A stretch of 64,000 nucleotides of DNA from Tupaia tana (lineage: Eukaryota; Chordata; Mammalia; Scandentia; Tupaiidae): assembly GCA_026018925.1 (NCBI GenBank), contig JAKSZU010000031.1, positions 12,880,648 to 12,944,647 of the forward strand, read 5' to 3'. This document shows positions 40,929-50,284 of this stretch, piece after piece. The notes below the pieces were generated by a model, which was given only the letters and a program-made list of their open reading frames with translations, ran no database searches and was not told the origin of the DNA. Positions within the stretch are counted from its first letter, which is position 1, and the number at the start of each line of letters is the position of its first letter. Both the position numbers and the translations under genes were made by a program.

Positions 40929-41007
40929 AAGAACTATTTATTGAATGTATTCACTCATTTATTTCATTTGACCAGAGAGACGTGGCCACCATTCCACCTG
41001 CTGACCC
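40929..41007 (-). mobile_element. SINE-B, internally deleted
   Basis: AGAACTATTTATTGAATG, CATTTGACCAGAGAGACG then directly CCACCTGCTGACCCC. Confidence 0.75.
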
Positions 41008-41273
41008 CAGAGAGGTTTTTTGCTATAGGGTGTATGCGCTCACCAGAGAGACAGAGAGAGAGAGAGAGAGAAAGTGAAAAATCACCCCTGGGGTGGTGAC
41101 CACACCACAATCCCTTCTCCATTCTCCTCTCAGGATTTTGGGCACACACATATGCATGCACACACGCACGCACATGTCACTGGTGTGAGTTTTAAGTTAC
41201 CAGGTTTAGGACTTGAACCACGGTTGAGTACATGGGAGTCCAGTGAAGTAACCATTATGCCATCTTTTGGTCC
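41008..41273 (-). mobile_element. SINE-A
   Basis: AGAGAGGTTTTTTGCTATAG, CATTCTCCTCTCAGGATT, CCATCTTTTGGTCCC. Confidence 0.88.
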
Positions 41274-41307
41274 CTTATTTTTTAATTTAAAAAAATTTAT
41301 AGTGAAG

Positions 41308-41484
41308 GGGACCAGCAGTTGATGTGGTGGTTAAGGCGCTGGACACTCCCACATGGCTGACCACGGTTCGAGTCCTGGGCCTGGTGGCTTGCTTTCTCGC
41401 TTTCCCTCCCTCTCTCTGTCTCTGGTCAAATTAAAATAAATGAAAGAATAAGTAAAAATTAAATAAATAATTCTTTTTTTAAAG
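41308..41484 (+). mobile_element. SINE-B
   Basis: GGGGACCAGCAGTTGATGTG, GGTTCGAGTCCTGGG, GGTCAAATTAAAATAAATGA. Confidence 0.9.
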
Positions 41485-41485
41485 T

Positions 41486-42022
41486 TGATAGTTAATCATT
41501 GTACATCTATTCAGCATACAAAGTGGTTTCCCCCCCCGCCCCCCCAGCATGGACATAACTTGCATGTTAGTCAAGTCATAGATAACTGGTAACTTTCCAT
41601 TTTTGTTTCTCTTAAATGTTTTTCTGCCCTGTAACTGCCTGTCTCCCAACCCCCTACTAATCTCCCCCTCCCACACTGTCTCTGGTATCCACAGTTGCCC
41701 TCCCTGCAATCAATTACACCGTCCAGTCTTTCAGGGTCTGCCATGGAGTGCCGACGTTCGGCGTATGTTGAATGGGGACATACAGTGCTTCTCTTTCATG
41801 GTCTGGCTTGCTTCACTCAACAGTAAATCTTCACTATTCATCCACTTTGTATCAAATGCCAGCGTCTCATTGTTCTTTATGGCTGAGTAGAATTACACAG
41901 TGTATACATGCCACAGTTTTTCCATCCAGTCATCTGTTCTTGGACATTTGGGTTAATTCCACATTCGGAATAATACTGCAATAAACATGGACTTCCAAGC
42001 ATTTTTCCAATGGTGGGTTTTC
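41486..42022 (-). mobile_element. L1 3' end
   Basis: Antisense ORF2 end and 3' UTR: GGCTGAGTAGAATTACACAG, GTATACATGCCACAG, GGACATTTGGGTTAATTCC, with a homopurine/C-run 3' UTR near 41530. It continues as a scrap at 42690 after nested SINEs. Confidence 0.88.
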
Positions 42023-42356
42023 TTTTTTTTTTGAGAAAGAGTTTTTTGCTATAGGGTGTGTGTGTTTTCCAGAGAGATGGTGAGAGGGAAAGTGAGAAAT
42101 CACCCCCCGAGGGATCAGCAGTTAGCCTAATGGCCATGTCTCTGAACTCCCATGTGGTCGACTGGGGTTTGCCTGCTGGACCTGGTGGCTTAAAACTCAT
42201 GCCGGGCGCATGTGCGTGCGTGTCCATGATCCCGAGAGGAGAATGGAGGAGAAGGGATTGCGGCGTGGCCATCCCCCCTGGGGGGTGATTTCTCACTTTC
42301 GTCTCTCTGTCTCTCTCTGTCTGGCAAGGGCACATGCCCTATGGCAAAAACCTATC

Positions 42357-42387
<31 letters not shown>

Positions 42388-42597
42388 AGAAAAGAAAAAA
42401 GAAAAAAAAAAAGGAAGAAATCACCCCCCCCGAGGGGATGGCCACACTGCCATAACTTCTCTGTTCTCCTTTCAGGATTTTGGGAACAAACAAACACACA
42501 TGGGCCCGGTGTGAGTTTCAAGTCACTGGGTCCAATATTTGGACCCTAGTCAACCATGTGGGACTCCAATTCCCCAACCACTAAATCACCTGCTGGC
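42023..42597 (-). mobile_element. SINE-A split by another SINE-A
   Basis: First part 42023-42113 (tail to GAAATCACCCCCCGAGGG), second part 42416-42597 (GAAATCACCCCCCCCGAGGG to CACCTGCTGGCCC). The repeated GAAATCACCCCCC brackets the + copy as a target duplication. Confidence 0.88.
42114..42415 (+). mobile_element. SINE-A nested in a - strand SINE-A
   Basis: ATCAGCAGTTAGCCTAATGG head, full body, CCCTATGGCAAAAACC and a long A-rich, G-punctuated tail 42356-42415. Confidence 0.9.
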
Positions 42598-42602
42598 CCA
42601 GA

Positions 42603-42689
42603 GGGTTTTCTCTTTTTGAAAGAGAGGGTTTTTTCGCTATAGGGCACATGTGCTCACTGGAGAGACAGAGAGACAGTGAGAGGGTTTTG
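42603..42689 (-). mobile_element. SINE-A tail fragment
   Basis: GGTTTTTTCGCTATAGGGC, CTCACTGGAGAGACAGAG; no body or head. Confidence 0.7.
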
Positions 42690-42775
42690 TTATCCTTGTG
42701 GGCAGATACCCAGTAGCGGAACCGGTGTGCAGTCGGGGAATTGCGGGCTCCACTCTGAGAACTAACGCATCCCTG
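42690..42775 (-). mobile_element. L1 remnant next to the last DHRSX exon
   Basis: GTGGGCAGATACCCAGTAGC is the antisense of the L1 ORF2 LLGIYP region, so it probably continues the L1 at 41486. It ends about 22 bases before the last DHRSX exon. Confidence 0.6.
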
Positions 42776-42797
42776 GTTTTCTCTCCTCCCCCCGCAG

Positions 42798-43001
42798 ACC
42801 CCCGACGAAGGCGCCTGGACGTCCATTTACGCGGCCGTGACCCCCGAGCTGGAAGGACGGGGCGGCTGCTACCTCTACAACGAGAAAGAGACCACGTCCC
42901 TGAAGATCACCTACGACCGGCAGCTGCAGGAGCAGCTGTGGGCGAAGAGCTGTCAGATGACAGGGATCCTCGATGTGACCCGTGACCTCCTCTCGAGATA
43001 G
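42798..43001 (+). CDS. DHRSX: DHRSX last coding exon with stop
   Basis: The exon follows acceptor CTCCCCCCGCAG and opens in phase 0: TPDEGAWTSIYAAVTPELEG, RGGCYLYNEKETTSL, then KITYDRQLQEQLWAKSCQ, MTGILDVTRDLLSR and stop TAG at 42999-43001. It is 68 codons including the stop and completes the C-terminal helix region. Human DHRSX ends shortly after MTGVLDV as I recall, so the VTRDLLSR end looks a few residues longer here; this is from memory. The four exons together code for about 240 residues of a protein of about 330. Confidence 0.95.
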   Translation, partial: TPDEGAWTSIYAAVTPELEGRGGCYLYNEKETTSLKITYDRQLQEQLWAKSCQMTGILDVTRDLLSR

Positions 43002-43255
43002 CGGCTACCCCGGAAGGCTTCGCGTGCACCGCCTGCTCACCGTCTATGAAGACCACGGTGTTGGCGATTCGATTCGAGCAGCCTCCTGCCCTGTGGGCTC
43101 TCCCCCGGGTCGCCCGTTGACTGCCAACTCAAGGCTCAGAAGAAATTTGGGCTTGACCACCCCCTGGTGGTCCTGGGCCACCAACCTTGTGATCCCAAAG
43201 TGCCAACTTGTCCCAGGTGCCTTGACTCAGTAAATCTTCTCGCCTAAATATGTTG
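43002..43255 (+). terminator. DHRSX: DHRSX 3' UTR and likely poly(A) site
   Basis: Short 3' UTR. AGTAAA at 43229-43234 is a known variant poly(A) signal; TGTTGTTTTT at 43251 is a U/GU-rich downstream element, so cleavage is expected near 43245-43250. No AATAAA is nearer. A signal farther downstream cannot be ruled out. Confidence 0.55.
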
Positions 43256-43365
43256 TTTTTCCTTCCGTGACAACGACAGGCCAGGTAGGAGCAGCGAAGA
43301 CCTTGCACATGACACGGGCATGCTGTCTGGGGTTTAGCGGTGTCGTGCTATGCCCGGTTCACTTT

Positions 43366-43653
43366 TTTTAAAAAGAATTATTTATTTTGGTTATTTATTA
43401 ATTTTTAGAGAGATTTTTGCTATAGGGTGTGTGTGTGCTTACTGGAGAGACAGAGAGATGGAGAGACACAGAGAAATCACCCCCATGGGAGGATGGCCAC
43501 GCCGCAGTCCCTTCTTCTCCATTCTCCTCTCGGGATCTTGGGCACGCACGCACACGTGCCTGGCATGAGTTTAAGCCCCCAGGTCTGAGACTCGAACCAC
43601 GGTGAACTACGTGGGAGTCCAGCAACATAGCCATTATGCCAACTGCTGGCCTC
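43366..43653 (-). mobile_element. SINE-A
   Basis: AGAATTATTTATTTTGG, GATTTTTGCTATAGGGTGTG, CATTCTCCTCTCGGGATCTT, CCAACTGCTGGCCTC. Confidence 0.88.
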
Positions 43654-43815
43654 TTATTATTTTAATTTGCTACAGAGCACACACACTCACCAGAGAGAGA
43701 CAGAGAGAAAGACGGAAAGGAACAGGGACAGTGAGTAAGCAAGCTGCCAGGTCTGAACTGCGGTCGGCCAGGTGGGAGTCCAACACCTTAACCTCCATGC
43801 CACCTGCTGGCCTCC
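43654..43815 (-). mobile_element. SINE-B with SINE-A-like 3' end
   Basis: TTATTATTTTAATTTGCTAC, CACTCACCAGAGAGAG, CCACCTGCTGGCCTC; abuts the previous copy. Confidence 0.83.
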
Positions 43816-43863
43816 AAATGCCTTTATTTAAAAAAAAAAAACATTATTGTGAGTGTTTGTGTT

Positions 43864-43987
43864 TCTAATTTATGATAGGGTCTGTGTACTCACCCAAGAG
43901 AAAGAGAAATAGAGACAGAGAGAGTAGGAAACTGAGAAAGCACCCCCCATGGGGCAGGCTTCTCCACTCTCCTCTTTGGATTTTGGG

Positions 43988-44027
<40 letters not shown>

Positions 44028-44080
44028 GTGTTTTTCAATCTGCCGGGTCCAGGACCCAACCATGTGCCCAGCCACGTGGT
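43864..44080 (-). mobile_element. SINE-A with (CA)n, head partly lost
   Basis: TTTATGATAGGGTCTGTGTA, (CA)n at 43990-44023 at the usual body position, TCTGCCGGGTCCAGGACCC, ends CAGCCACGTGG. Confidence 0.82.
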
Positions 44081-44505
44081 GTTAGGGTGATTTGTGGTGC
44101 AAAGTGTGAAAGAATTCACAGACTCAGAGAATACGTGAATAGAGAAGGTTATTACTCACTTTTGGAAGGGAGGGGAGAGGCCAGACAGGAGCGTTACGTC
44201 GGGCTGAGAGGCGGGGACTCGGGACTGTTGAAGGAAAGGGGTTTAGGGTGGGGAGATTGAGGTGGTCCGAACGCAGCAGCTGGGGGCTCTTTTACACCTG
44301 GGCCGTTCGATATCTCTGGGGGAGCCGGCCATCTGCAATAAGATGAGTAAGATAGAACCATCCCATCTTCCCTCCTTTCGGGTGGAAACCTTCCTCTGAT
44401 CCCAAGGAAGTCCCCCCTGGGGCGTGTCTCCTCCCATCAGACCAGCCAGCCTGGGTTGACCTTTCAGACCTTCTTCCTCTCTCTGCCAAGGGTACAGGGG
44501 AAGAG
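44081..44505. other. Unassigned sequence, perhaps an LTR-type repeat
   Basis: TGTTAGGGTGATTTGTGGTG, AAAGTGTGAAAGAATTCAC and GAGAAGGTTATTACTCAC are reminiscent of antisense ERV LTR ends, but I cannot name a family or see a second copy. No gene recognised. Confidence 0.3.
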
Positions 44506-44761
44506 GGGCCAGCAGATGGCACAGAGGTTACTGGACTCCCATATGGCCAACTGTGGTTCGAGTCCCAGACCTGGTGGCTAAAACTCACGCCGGGCGCGTG
44601 TGCGTGAGTGCCCAAACTCACGAGAGGAGGATGGAGGAGAAGGGATTGTGGCGTGGCCATCCCCCCAGGGTAGGGATTTCTCGCTTGCTGTCTCTCTCCA
44701 TCTCTCTCTCTGTCTCTCCAGTGAGCACACGTACCCTATAGCAAAATCTCTTAAAAAACAG
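44506..44761 (+). mobile_element. SINE-A
   Basis: GGGGCCAGCAGATGGCACAG, GGTTCGAGTCCCAG, CCCTATAGCAAAATCTC. Confidence 0.88.
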
Positions 44762-44767
44762 AATGTT

Positions 44768-45011
44768 GGGACCAGCAGTTGGCGTAATGGCTATGTCATT
44801 GGACTCCCATGTAGTCGACTGCGGTTCAAGTCCCGGACCCGGTGGCTTAAACTCACACCGGGCAAGTGTGCGTGCGTGCCCAAGATCCCGAGAGGAGAAT
44901 GGAGGAGAAGGGACTGTGCTGTGGCCATGTCCCTTGGGGAGGGATTTCTCGCTTTCCTTCTCTCTCTCTCTCTCTCTGTCTCTTTGGTGAACACATGCGC
45001 CCTATGGCCAA
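44768..45011 (+). mobile_element. SINE-A, near consensus
   Basis: GGGACCAGCAGTTGGCGTAA, GGTTCAAGTCCCGG, GCGCCCTATGGCCAAAT. Confidence 0.9.
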
Positions 45012-45102
45012 ATGATTCTGCTCACAGACCTGTGAAAACTGGCCTGTATCCTTTAGTACCGGTCCTCTGAAACATGACCCTTTTCAAAACAAATCTGCAT
45101 CT

Positions 45103-45106
45103 TTTT

Positions 45107-45140
<34 letters not shown>

Positions 45141-45354
45141 GGATTTTTGCTATAGGGCGCGTGCACTCACCACAGAGACAGAGACCAATAATCACTCCAT
45201 CCCCCCAAAGGGATGGCCACCCCACAATCCCTTCTCTTCCACTCTCCTCTCTGCATTTTGGGCACGCACACACACACACCGGACATGTCCAGGATTCGAA
45301 CCACAGTCAACTACGTGGGAGTCCAGCGACCTAACCATGCCGTCTGCTGGTTCC
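45103..45354 (-). mobile_element. SINE-A with (GA)n at its tail end
   Basis: (GA)n 45112-45140 then GGATTTTTGCTATAGGGCG, GGATTCGAACCACAG, CCGTCTGCTGGTTCCC. Confidence 0.87.
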
Positions 45355-45593
45355 CAGACACTACTTCTGAGTAGCATGGAATCTCCACTTCCACTGTTCT
45401 TTGTTGCTTCAGAAGAAAAGGGTTTAAAGAACATTCTACGGGGTTCTATGTCAAACACCATTTACCATGCACTCATTCACTCATTCATTCATTCATCTAT
45501 TGTTCTCAAGGGTATTTAATACCTATAGTCTGAGGGCTGTCATTGTTTCATTGGGTACGTAGATATGCAATATAGTGCATGGGTATAGATAGG

Positions 45594-45838
45594 TGGATTG
45601 GGTGGTTAAGGCACTGGACTCCCATGTGGCCAGCCACGGTTCCAGTCCCGGACCCGGAGGATTAAAACTCACACCGGGAGCGTGTGTTTGTGTCCAAAAT
45701 CCTGAGAGGAGAATGGAGGAGAAAGATTGAGGCATGGCCATCCCCCCTGGGGGGTGATTTCTCACTTTCTGTCTCTCTGTCTCTCTCTCTCTCTGGTGAG
45801 AGCATGTGCTGTATAGCAAAAGTCTCTAAAAAGAAAAC
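45594..45838 (+). mobile_element. SINE-A, 5' end worn
   Basis: GGTGGTTAAGGCACTGGACT, GGTTCCAGTCCCGG, TGTATAGCAAAAGTCTC. Preceded by a short TCATT repeat at 45473. Confidence 0.86.
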
Positions 45839-45855
45839 AAGTTATAAAGATAGTG

Positions 45856-46036
45856 AGGCCAGCAGGTGATGTGGTGGTTAAAGCACTGGACTCCCATGTG
45901 GCCAACTGCGGTTCAAGTCCTGGATCTGGTGGCTTGCTTTCTCACTCTCCCTCTCTCTCTGATCTTCTCTTTCTCTCTGTGGTCAAATTGAAGAATAAGA
46001 ATAATACAATAAATAAATAATTGTTGTAAAAATGTA
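45856..46036 (+). mobile_element. SINE-B
   Basis: GAGGCCAGCAGGTGATGTGG, GGTTCAAGTCCTGG, GGTCAAATTGAAGAATAAG. Confidence 0.9.
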
Positions 46037-46169
46037 AAAAGATAGCAATCGGTAGGTAGATAATAGATCAATGATGACATATTGAAATAGAGTGGTAGGT
46101 GATACATTGAGGGATGACAGAGCTGTGTCCGCAGGTGCAGGTAGGGACATACACAGAACAGGACATGGA

Positions 46170-46171
<2 letters not shown>

Positions 46172-46243
<72 letters not shown>
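46172..46243. repeat. (TA)n microsatellite
   Basis: About 72 bases of TA with CA and GTA interruptions; self-complementary, able to extrude a cruciform. It runs into the AT tail of the next SINE. Confidence 0.95.
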
Positions 46244-46244
<1 letters not shown>

Positions 46245-46393
46245 ATTTTATTTATTCATTCGTTTATTTTAATTTGACCAGAGAGAGAGAGGGAAGGAAA
46301 GTGAGAAAGCAAGCCACCTGGTCCAGGACTTGAACCATCATCGGCCATGTAGAAGTGTCCAGCACCTTAACCACCATGCACCTGCAGGTCCCC
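46244..46393 (-). mobile_element. SINE-B
   Basis: ATTTTATTTATTCATTCG, TTTAATTTGACCAGAGAG, GGACTTGAACC, GCACCTGCAGGTCCCC. Confidence 0.87.
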
Positions 46394-46675
46394 GACATGG
46401 ATGACATATATTTACGTCAGTAGAGTCCAGGGGCCAGTGAACTTTTTGTAAGTAGCCAGTTTACAAACTTCGCTCAATGGGTTGCTGGTCTGTCTTGTAA
46501 CACCCAACTCCACCACTGGAAAACCAAAGCAGCTATAGACTAGCTATTTGTGTTCCAATAAACCTTCAGTTAGGAAAACGGGGGCGTGGGTCCAGATCTC
46601 GACTCTGGGCCACGATCTGGGGACTCCTGGCTTCACTCGAGCAGTGCGTGTCAATTTCAGTTCCCATATTATAAT

Positions 46676-46953
46676 TTTTTTTTTGGAGAGTTTTTTTTTA
46701 TTTTGCCATAGGGTGCATGTTCTCACCAGGGAGAGAGAAAGAGACAGAGACAGTGAGAGGGAAAGTGAGAAATGACCTCCCGGGAGGTGGGGATGGCCAC
46801 GTTGCAACCCCTTCTTCTTCATTCTCCTCTTGGGATTTTGCACATGCATGCATATGTGTCTGGTGTGATTTTCAAGCCACCGGGTCTGGTACTCGAACCA
46901 TGGCCAGCCATGTGGGAGTCCAGTGACGTAACCACTATGCCGCCTGCTGCTCC
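46676..46953 (-). mobile_element. SINE-A
   Basis: TTTTATTTTGCCATAGGGTG, CATTCTCCTCTTGGGATTTT, GTACTCGAACCATGG, CCGCCTGCTGCTCCC. Confidence 0.87.
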
Positions 46954-47409
46954 CTGTTCCTGTATTATGCATGAGGAACCTTCAGGAAGACACAGTCTTT
47001 TACCCAGTTTGCAGAGCAGGTTGGGCTTAGGTTGGACCTGTGGGAGAGGAGTCGGCCACCTTCCGCAGAAGCCCTCAGACTCTGTGCAGAATGTCTGCTT
47101 AGACGAACGTGCCACGGTCCTTCCCCATGGCCCGGAGGGTGCTCCCAGGCTGCAGGACACCCAGGAGGACGGCGGTCTTGCCAGGGCTTGGGGGGTGTGT
47201 AAACCCTGAGAGCTCAGAAGCTGATCGCCCTCGTGCTAGTTGGCCCCCCGACGGTGCAGAGGACTGGAACAGCTGGCCTCGCTGGCTGGCCCCTGCTCAC
47301 GCAGACAGCCCACTGCGGGTGTGCACGGGGTCCTCCTCCCGGGGCAGATGCAGAAAGTCACCCCACACACGGCGGGCTCAGCGCGATGGGCACGCGCCTG
47401 CTCCCACGT
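46954..47409. other. Single-copy-looking sequence
   Basis: GC-rich, no gene or repeat recognised; runs into the LTR. Confidence 0.3.
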
Positions 47410-47990
47410 CGGGAGACCAGGAGTCTGAGCGTGAGCAGATCCGTGACCCTCTGGAGGCTCCGGGAGACAACCCTTCCTGCCTCTTCTGGCTTTCGGTGGT
47501 TTCAGGCATCCTGAGACGTGCGGTGACATCACTCCAAGTTTTGCTTTCCCCTTCTGTGGTCTCTACCCTTTCCCTGTGTATTTTCCTGTCTCTTTGAAGG
47601 ACACTCATCCTTGCATTTAAAGTCCCTCTGGATAATCCAGGATGATGTTATTTCCAGAGCCTGTTTTTGAAATAAATAAATAAGCGTTATTCATTTTATT
47701 TATTACCATTGTCATTCTTCAATTTGCCATAGGGCACTTGCACTCACCAGAGAGAGAGAGAAAGAGAGAGACAGAGGGAAAGTGAGAAAGCAAGCCGCCA
47801 GATCCGGGACTCGAACTGCAGTCGGCCATGTGGGAGTCCAGTGCTTGACCCACCATACCACTGAGAAGGCCCTCAAGATTCTTGACTACATCTGGGAAGA
47901 CTGGTTTTGCAAGGAAGGACGTATCCACTGCGACTGGGGATTTGAACTTGGCCGGATCTTTTCAGGTGACGTGATTCGATCTAGGACACC
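47410..47990 (-). mobile_element. MaLR/MLT1-type LTR without minisatellite, split by a SINE-B
   Basis: Antisense order: CCAGGAGTCTGAGCGTGAGC, CCCTCTGGAGGCTCCGGGAG, GGTTTCAGGCATCCTGAG, CATCACTCCAAG, GATAATCCAGGATGATG; after the SINE: CTCAAGATTCTTGACTACAT, GGGGATTTGAACTTGG, ending TCTAGGACA. Here the segment that forms arrays at the other three LTR loci is present once. Fossil, broken, placental age. Confidence 0.75.
47676..47873 (-). mobile_element. SINE-B inserted in the LTR
   Basis: AATAAATAAGCGTTATTCAT, CACTCACCAGAGAGAGAG, GGACTCGAACTG, ACTGAGAAGGCCC. Confidence 0.85.
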
Positions 47991-48198
47991 CTTGCAGGAG
48001 ACCGAGGTAATGAGGTCAGAGAACGAGTGTCCCACTTCTGGGAACCTGGGAAACTGTGGAAGGAGGAACTTCTGCTACACACATGCAAGCTTTCGTGGAC
48101 GTGTGTTCCGCACGGTCACCCAGAGTCCCAGACTCAGAAGGGCGCCATATTGCTTCTGAGCTCTGTTGGTGGCAATCGCCTTGAAGTCCTTCTTTTTC

Positions 48199-48379
48199 TT
48201 TTTAAAGGATTATTTCATTTTATTCACTCATTCATGTATTATAATTTGAAAGAGAGACACACAGAGAGAGAGAGAGAGAGAGGAAGTGAGAAAGCAAGCC
48301 ACCAGGTCTAGGATTTGAACCATGGTCGACCATGTGGGAGTGTCCAGCACCCTAACCACCACGCCCCTGCTGGTCCCCC
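48199..48379 (-). mobile_element. SINE-B
   Basis: TTTTAAAGGATTATTTCATT, ATAATTTGAAAGAGAG, GGATTTGAACC, CGCCCCTGCTGGTCCCC. Confidence 0.87.
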
Positions 48380-48934
48380 ACCTTGAAGTTCTCAGTGAGG
48401 TTTGAACAAGGAGCCCACGTTTTCACTTGGCACGGTGCGTGCAGATCTGCACGTTTTTCTTCCACAAGGGAAGGGACGCCGTGGTTGGCCGGACCCCTGC
48501 ACGCCCCAGCCAGCCTCGTGCGCGCCGGGCGTACCGCTGCGCTGTCTGCAGGTCTCCCCGCAGGCCCGGGGACGGCCGTGCCCTTGTCTTCCTGCTGAGC
48601 CAACCTCCGAAAGTGACCGCGGCTCAGCCCCAGCCCCTGCAGAATTCCACGGTGAATTTCCCCGGGCGTCAGCATGTACTCAGAGCTCCCCGACGGCCGC
48701 CCTTGCCCAAGCCCTTTGGACTCGCCCTACGCCACGCACAGGGTGGCTGCATTTCCAGCCCCGTGGTGGCCCCGCCCGCCCTTGCAGCAGGGTCATTGCA
48801 AAAGCCCAGGCCCGCCCACACGTTCTGCCGGACCCTGGAGCCCAGAGGAGCCTTTCTGAACTGAAGTCCTTCCCACACCCCACCCCATGGAGCCATGCCC
48901 TCCTCGGGTCAAACGTCTGCACAGCCACAATCAG
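48380..48934. other. CpG-rich sequence
   Basis: CpG-dense around 48480-48780, with GGCCCCGCCCGCCC at 48766. Short overlapping frames only; no exon of a known gene recognised. Confidence 0.35.
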
Positions 48935-49036
48935 GGAGCAGCCCATGGCATAGCAGTGACGGCACGGGACTCGCAGGTGGCCAGCCGCAGTTCGAGTCCC
49001 AGACCCGATGGCTTGACAATTAGGCCAGGCGCGCGC

Positions 49037-49072
<36 letters not shown>

Positions 49073-49237
49073 CCGAGATCCCAGGAGGAGAATGGAGGAG
49101 AAAGATTGCAGGGTGGCCATCCCACTGGGGGTGATTTCTTGCTTGCTGTCTCTCTGTGTCTGTCTCTGTCTCTTCCTCTCTCCCTCTCTCTCTCAAGTGC
49201 ATGTGCCCTAAGGCAAAAATATCTTGTAAAAAAACCT
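48935..49237 (+). mobile_element. SINE-A with (GT)n
   Basis: GGGAGCAGCCCATGGCATAG, AGTTCGAGTCCCAG, GCGCGCGCGTGTGTG tract at 49030-49069, TGCCCTAAGGCAAAAATATC. Confidence 0.87.
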
Positions 49238-50284
49238 TGCGAATTCTCAGGAGGTTGCAACCTTGGAGTCTTTGCACATCATCAAAGAGGCTGCCGAGGT
49301 CTGAAGTCGGCAGACGCAGTGCCGGCCCTCCCGTCCTTGCCACAGAGGCCATTCCAAATACGGGCTCCCGATGCTACAGTGGGGAGTCCTTCGGCCAGGC
49401 TGACGTTCGTTATCACTGAGCGAACGAGCCCACTGGCACGTGACGGGTGCCCCGTCCCCACGCTGAACGCGTCAGCTCTGGGAGCGATCTGCACCGTGTT
49501 CGGCTCTGGCCGGGCTCCCTCCGCTGTGCTGGAAAGAAGGTGACGGCTGCTCCTCCGCGGGACATGGAGGACACAATTCTGTGCTCTTCCACACGCGACT
49601 CTGGTGCTCGGAGCCCGGAGAGGTGGCCCGGCAGCCGGAGCAGTGCCCTGGGTGGCCGGGTGAGCCGGGCTCTGTGCATGGCGTCGAGCAGTGCAGATCC
49701 GGGTTCGAGTAGACGCTGACGCGGTGGGAGCCGTCAGGGTTCTGCACACAGCGGGGTGGGCCAGGGTATCTCCCTGGACTCTCCTCCATGTGCTACTCGG
49801 ACCCACCATGTGTTTGTTGGCCAGGAAAGCTCCTCCTGGTTATTTTTTTATTCTCTTCCTGCAGCACTGAAGCACTGATGGGTCCTGTCCCAGATCGGCG
49901 GGACAGAGCGGCCTCATTTATCACCCAGTCATCCACGCACACCGCAGCTGAGCACGAAGCAGGGCGTCCCAGCGGGCTCTGAGCCAGGTCCCAGGAGCCG
50001 CTGCCGAGACGGGTGAGCTGGGGTCTGTGCGAGGCTGAGTTAGCGTCCGATACCCGGACTCTGGGTGTTGTCTCCTGGGGTCACGGGGCTTACCAGGACA
50101 GGGGGAGCTCGAAGTCTGGCCGACGGGGACACAAAGACGCCAGAGGATGAGGGGCGGGTCTAAATTGCTTCTAGGCTGCAGACGGTCTTTTCTATTCGGG
50201 TCAGGCTCAGGCTGGGGCGCTGCAATCGCGTCACCCCAGGGTTCTGGCTCTGCTTCTCAGGTGTCCTGTGGTTTGCATCATCGA
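49238..50284. other. GC-rich sequence before the 89-bp array
   Basis: About 1 kb with many CpGs. No gene or repeat family recognised. Short frames on both strands, none with gene-like structure. Confidence 0.35.
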
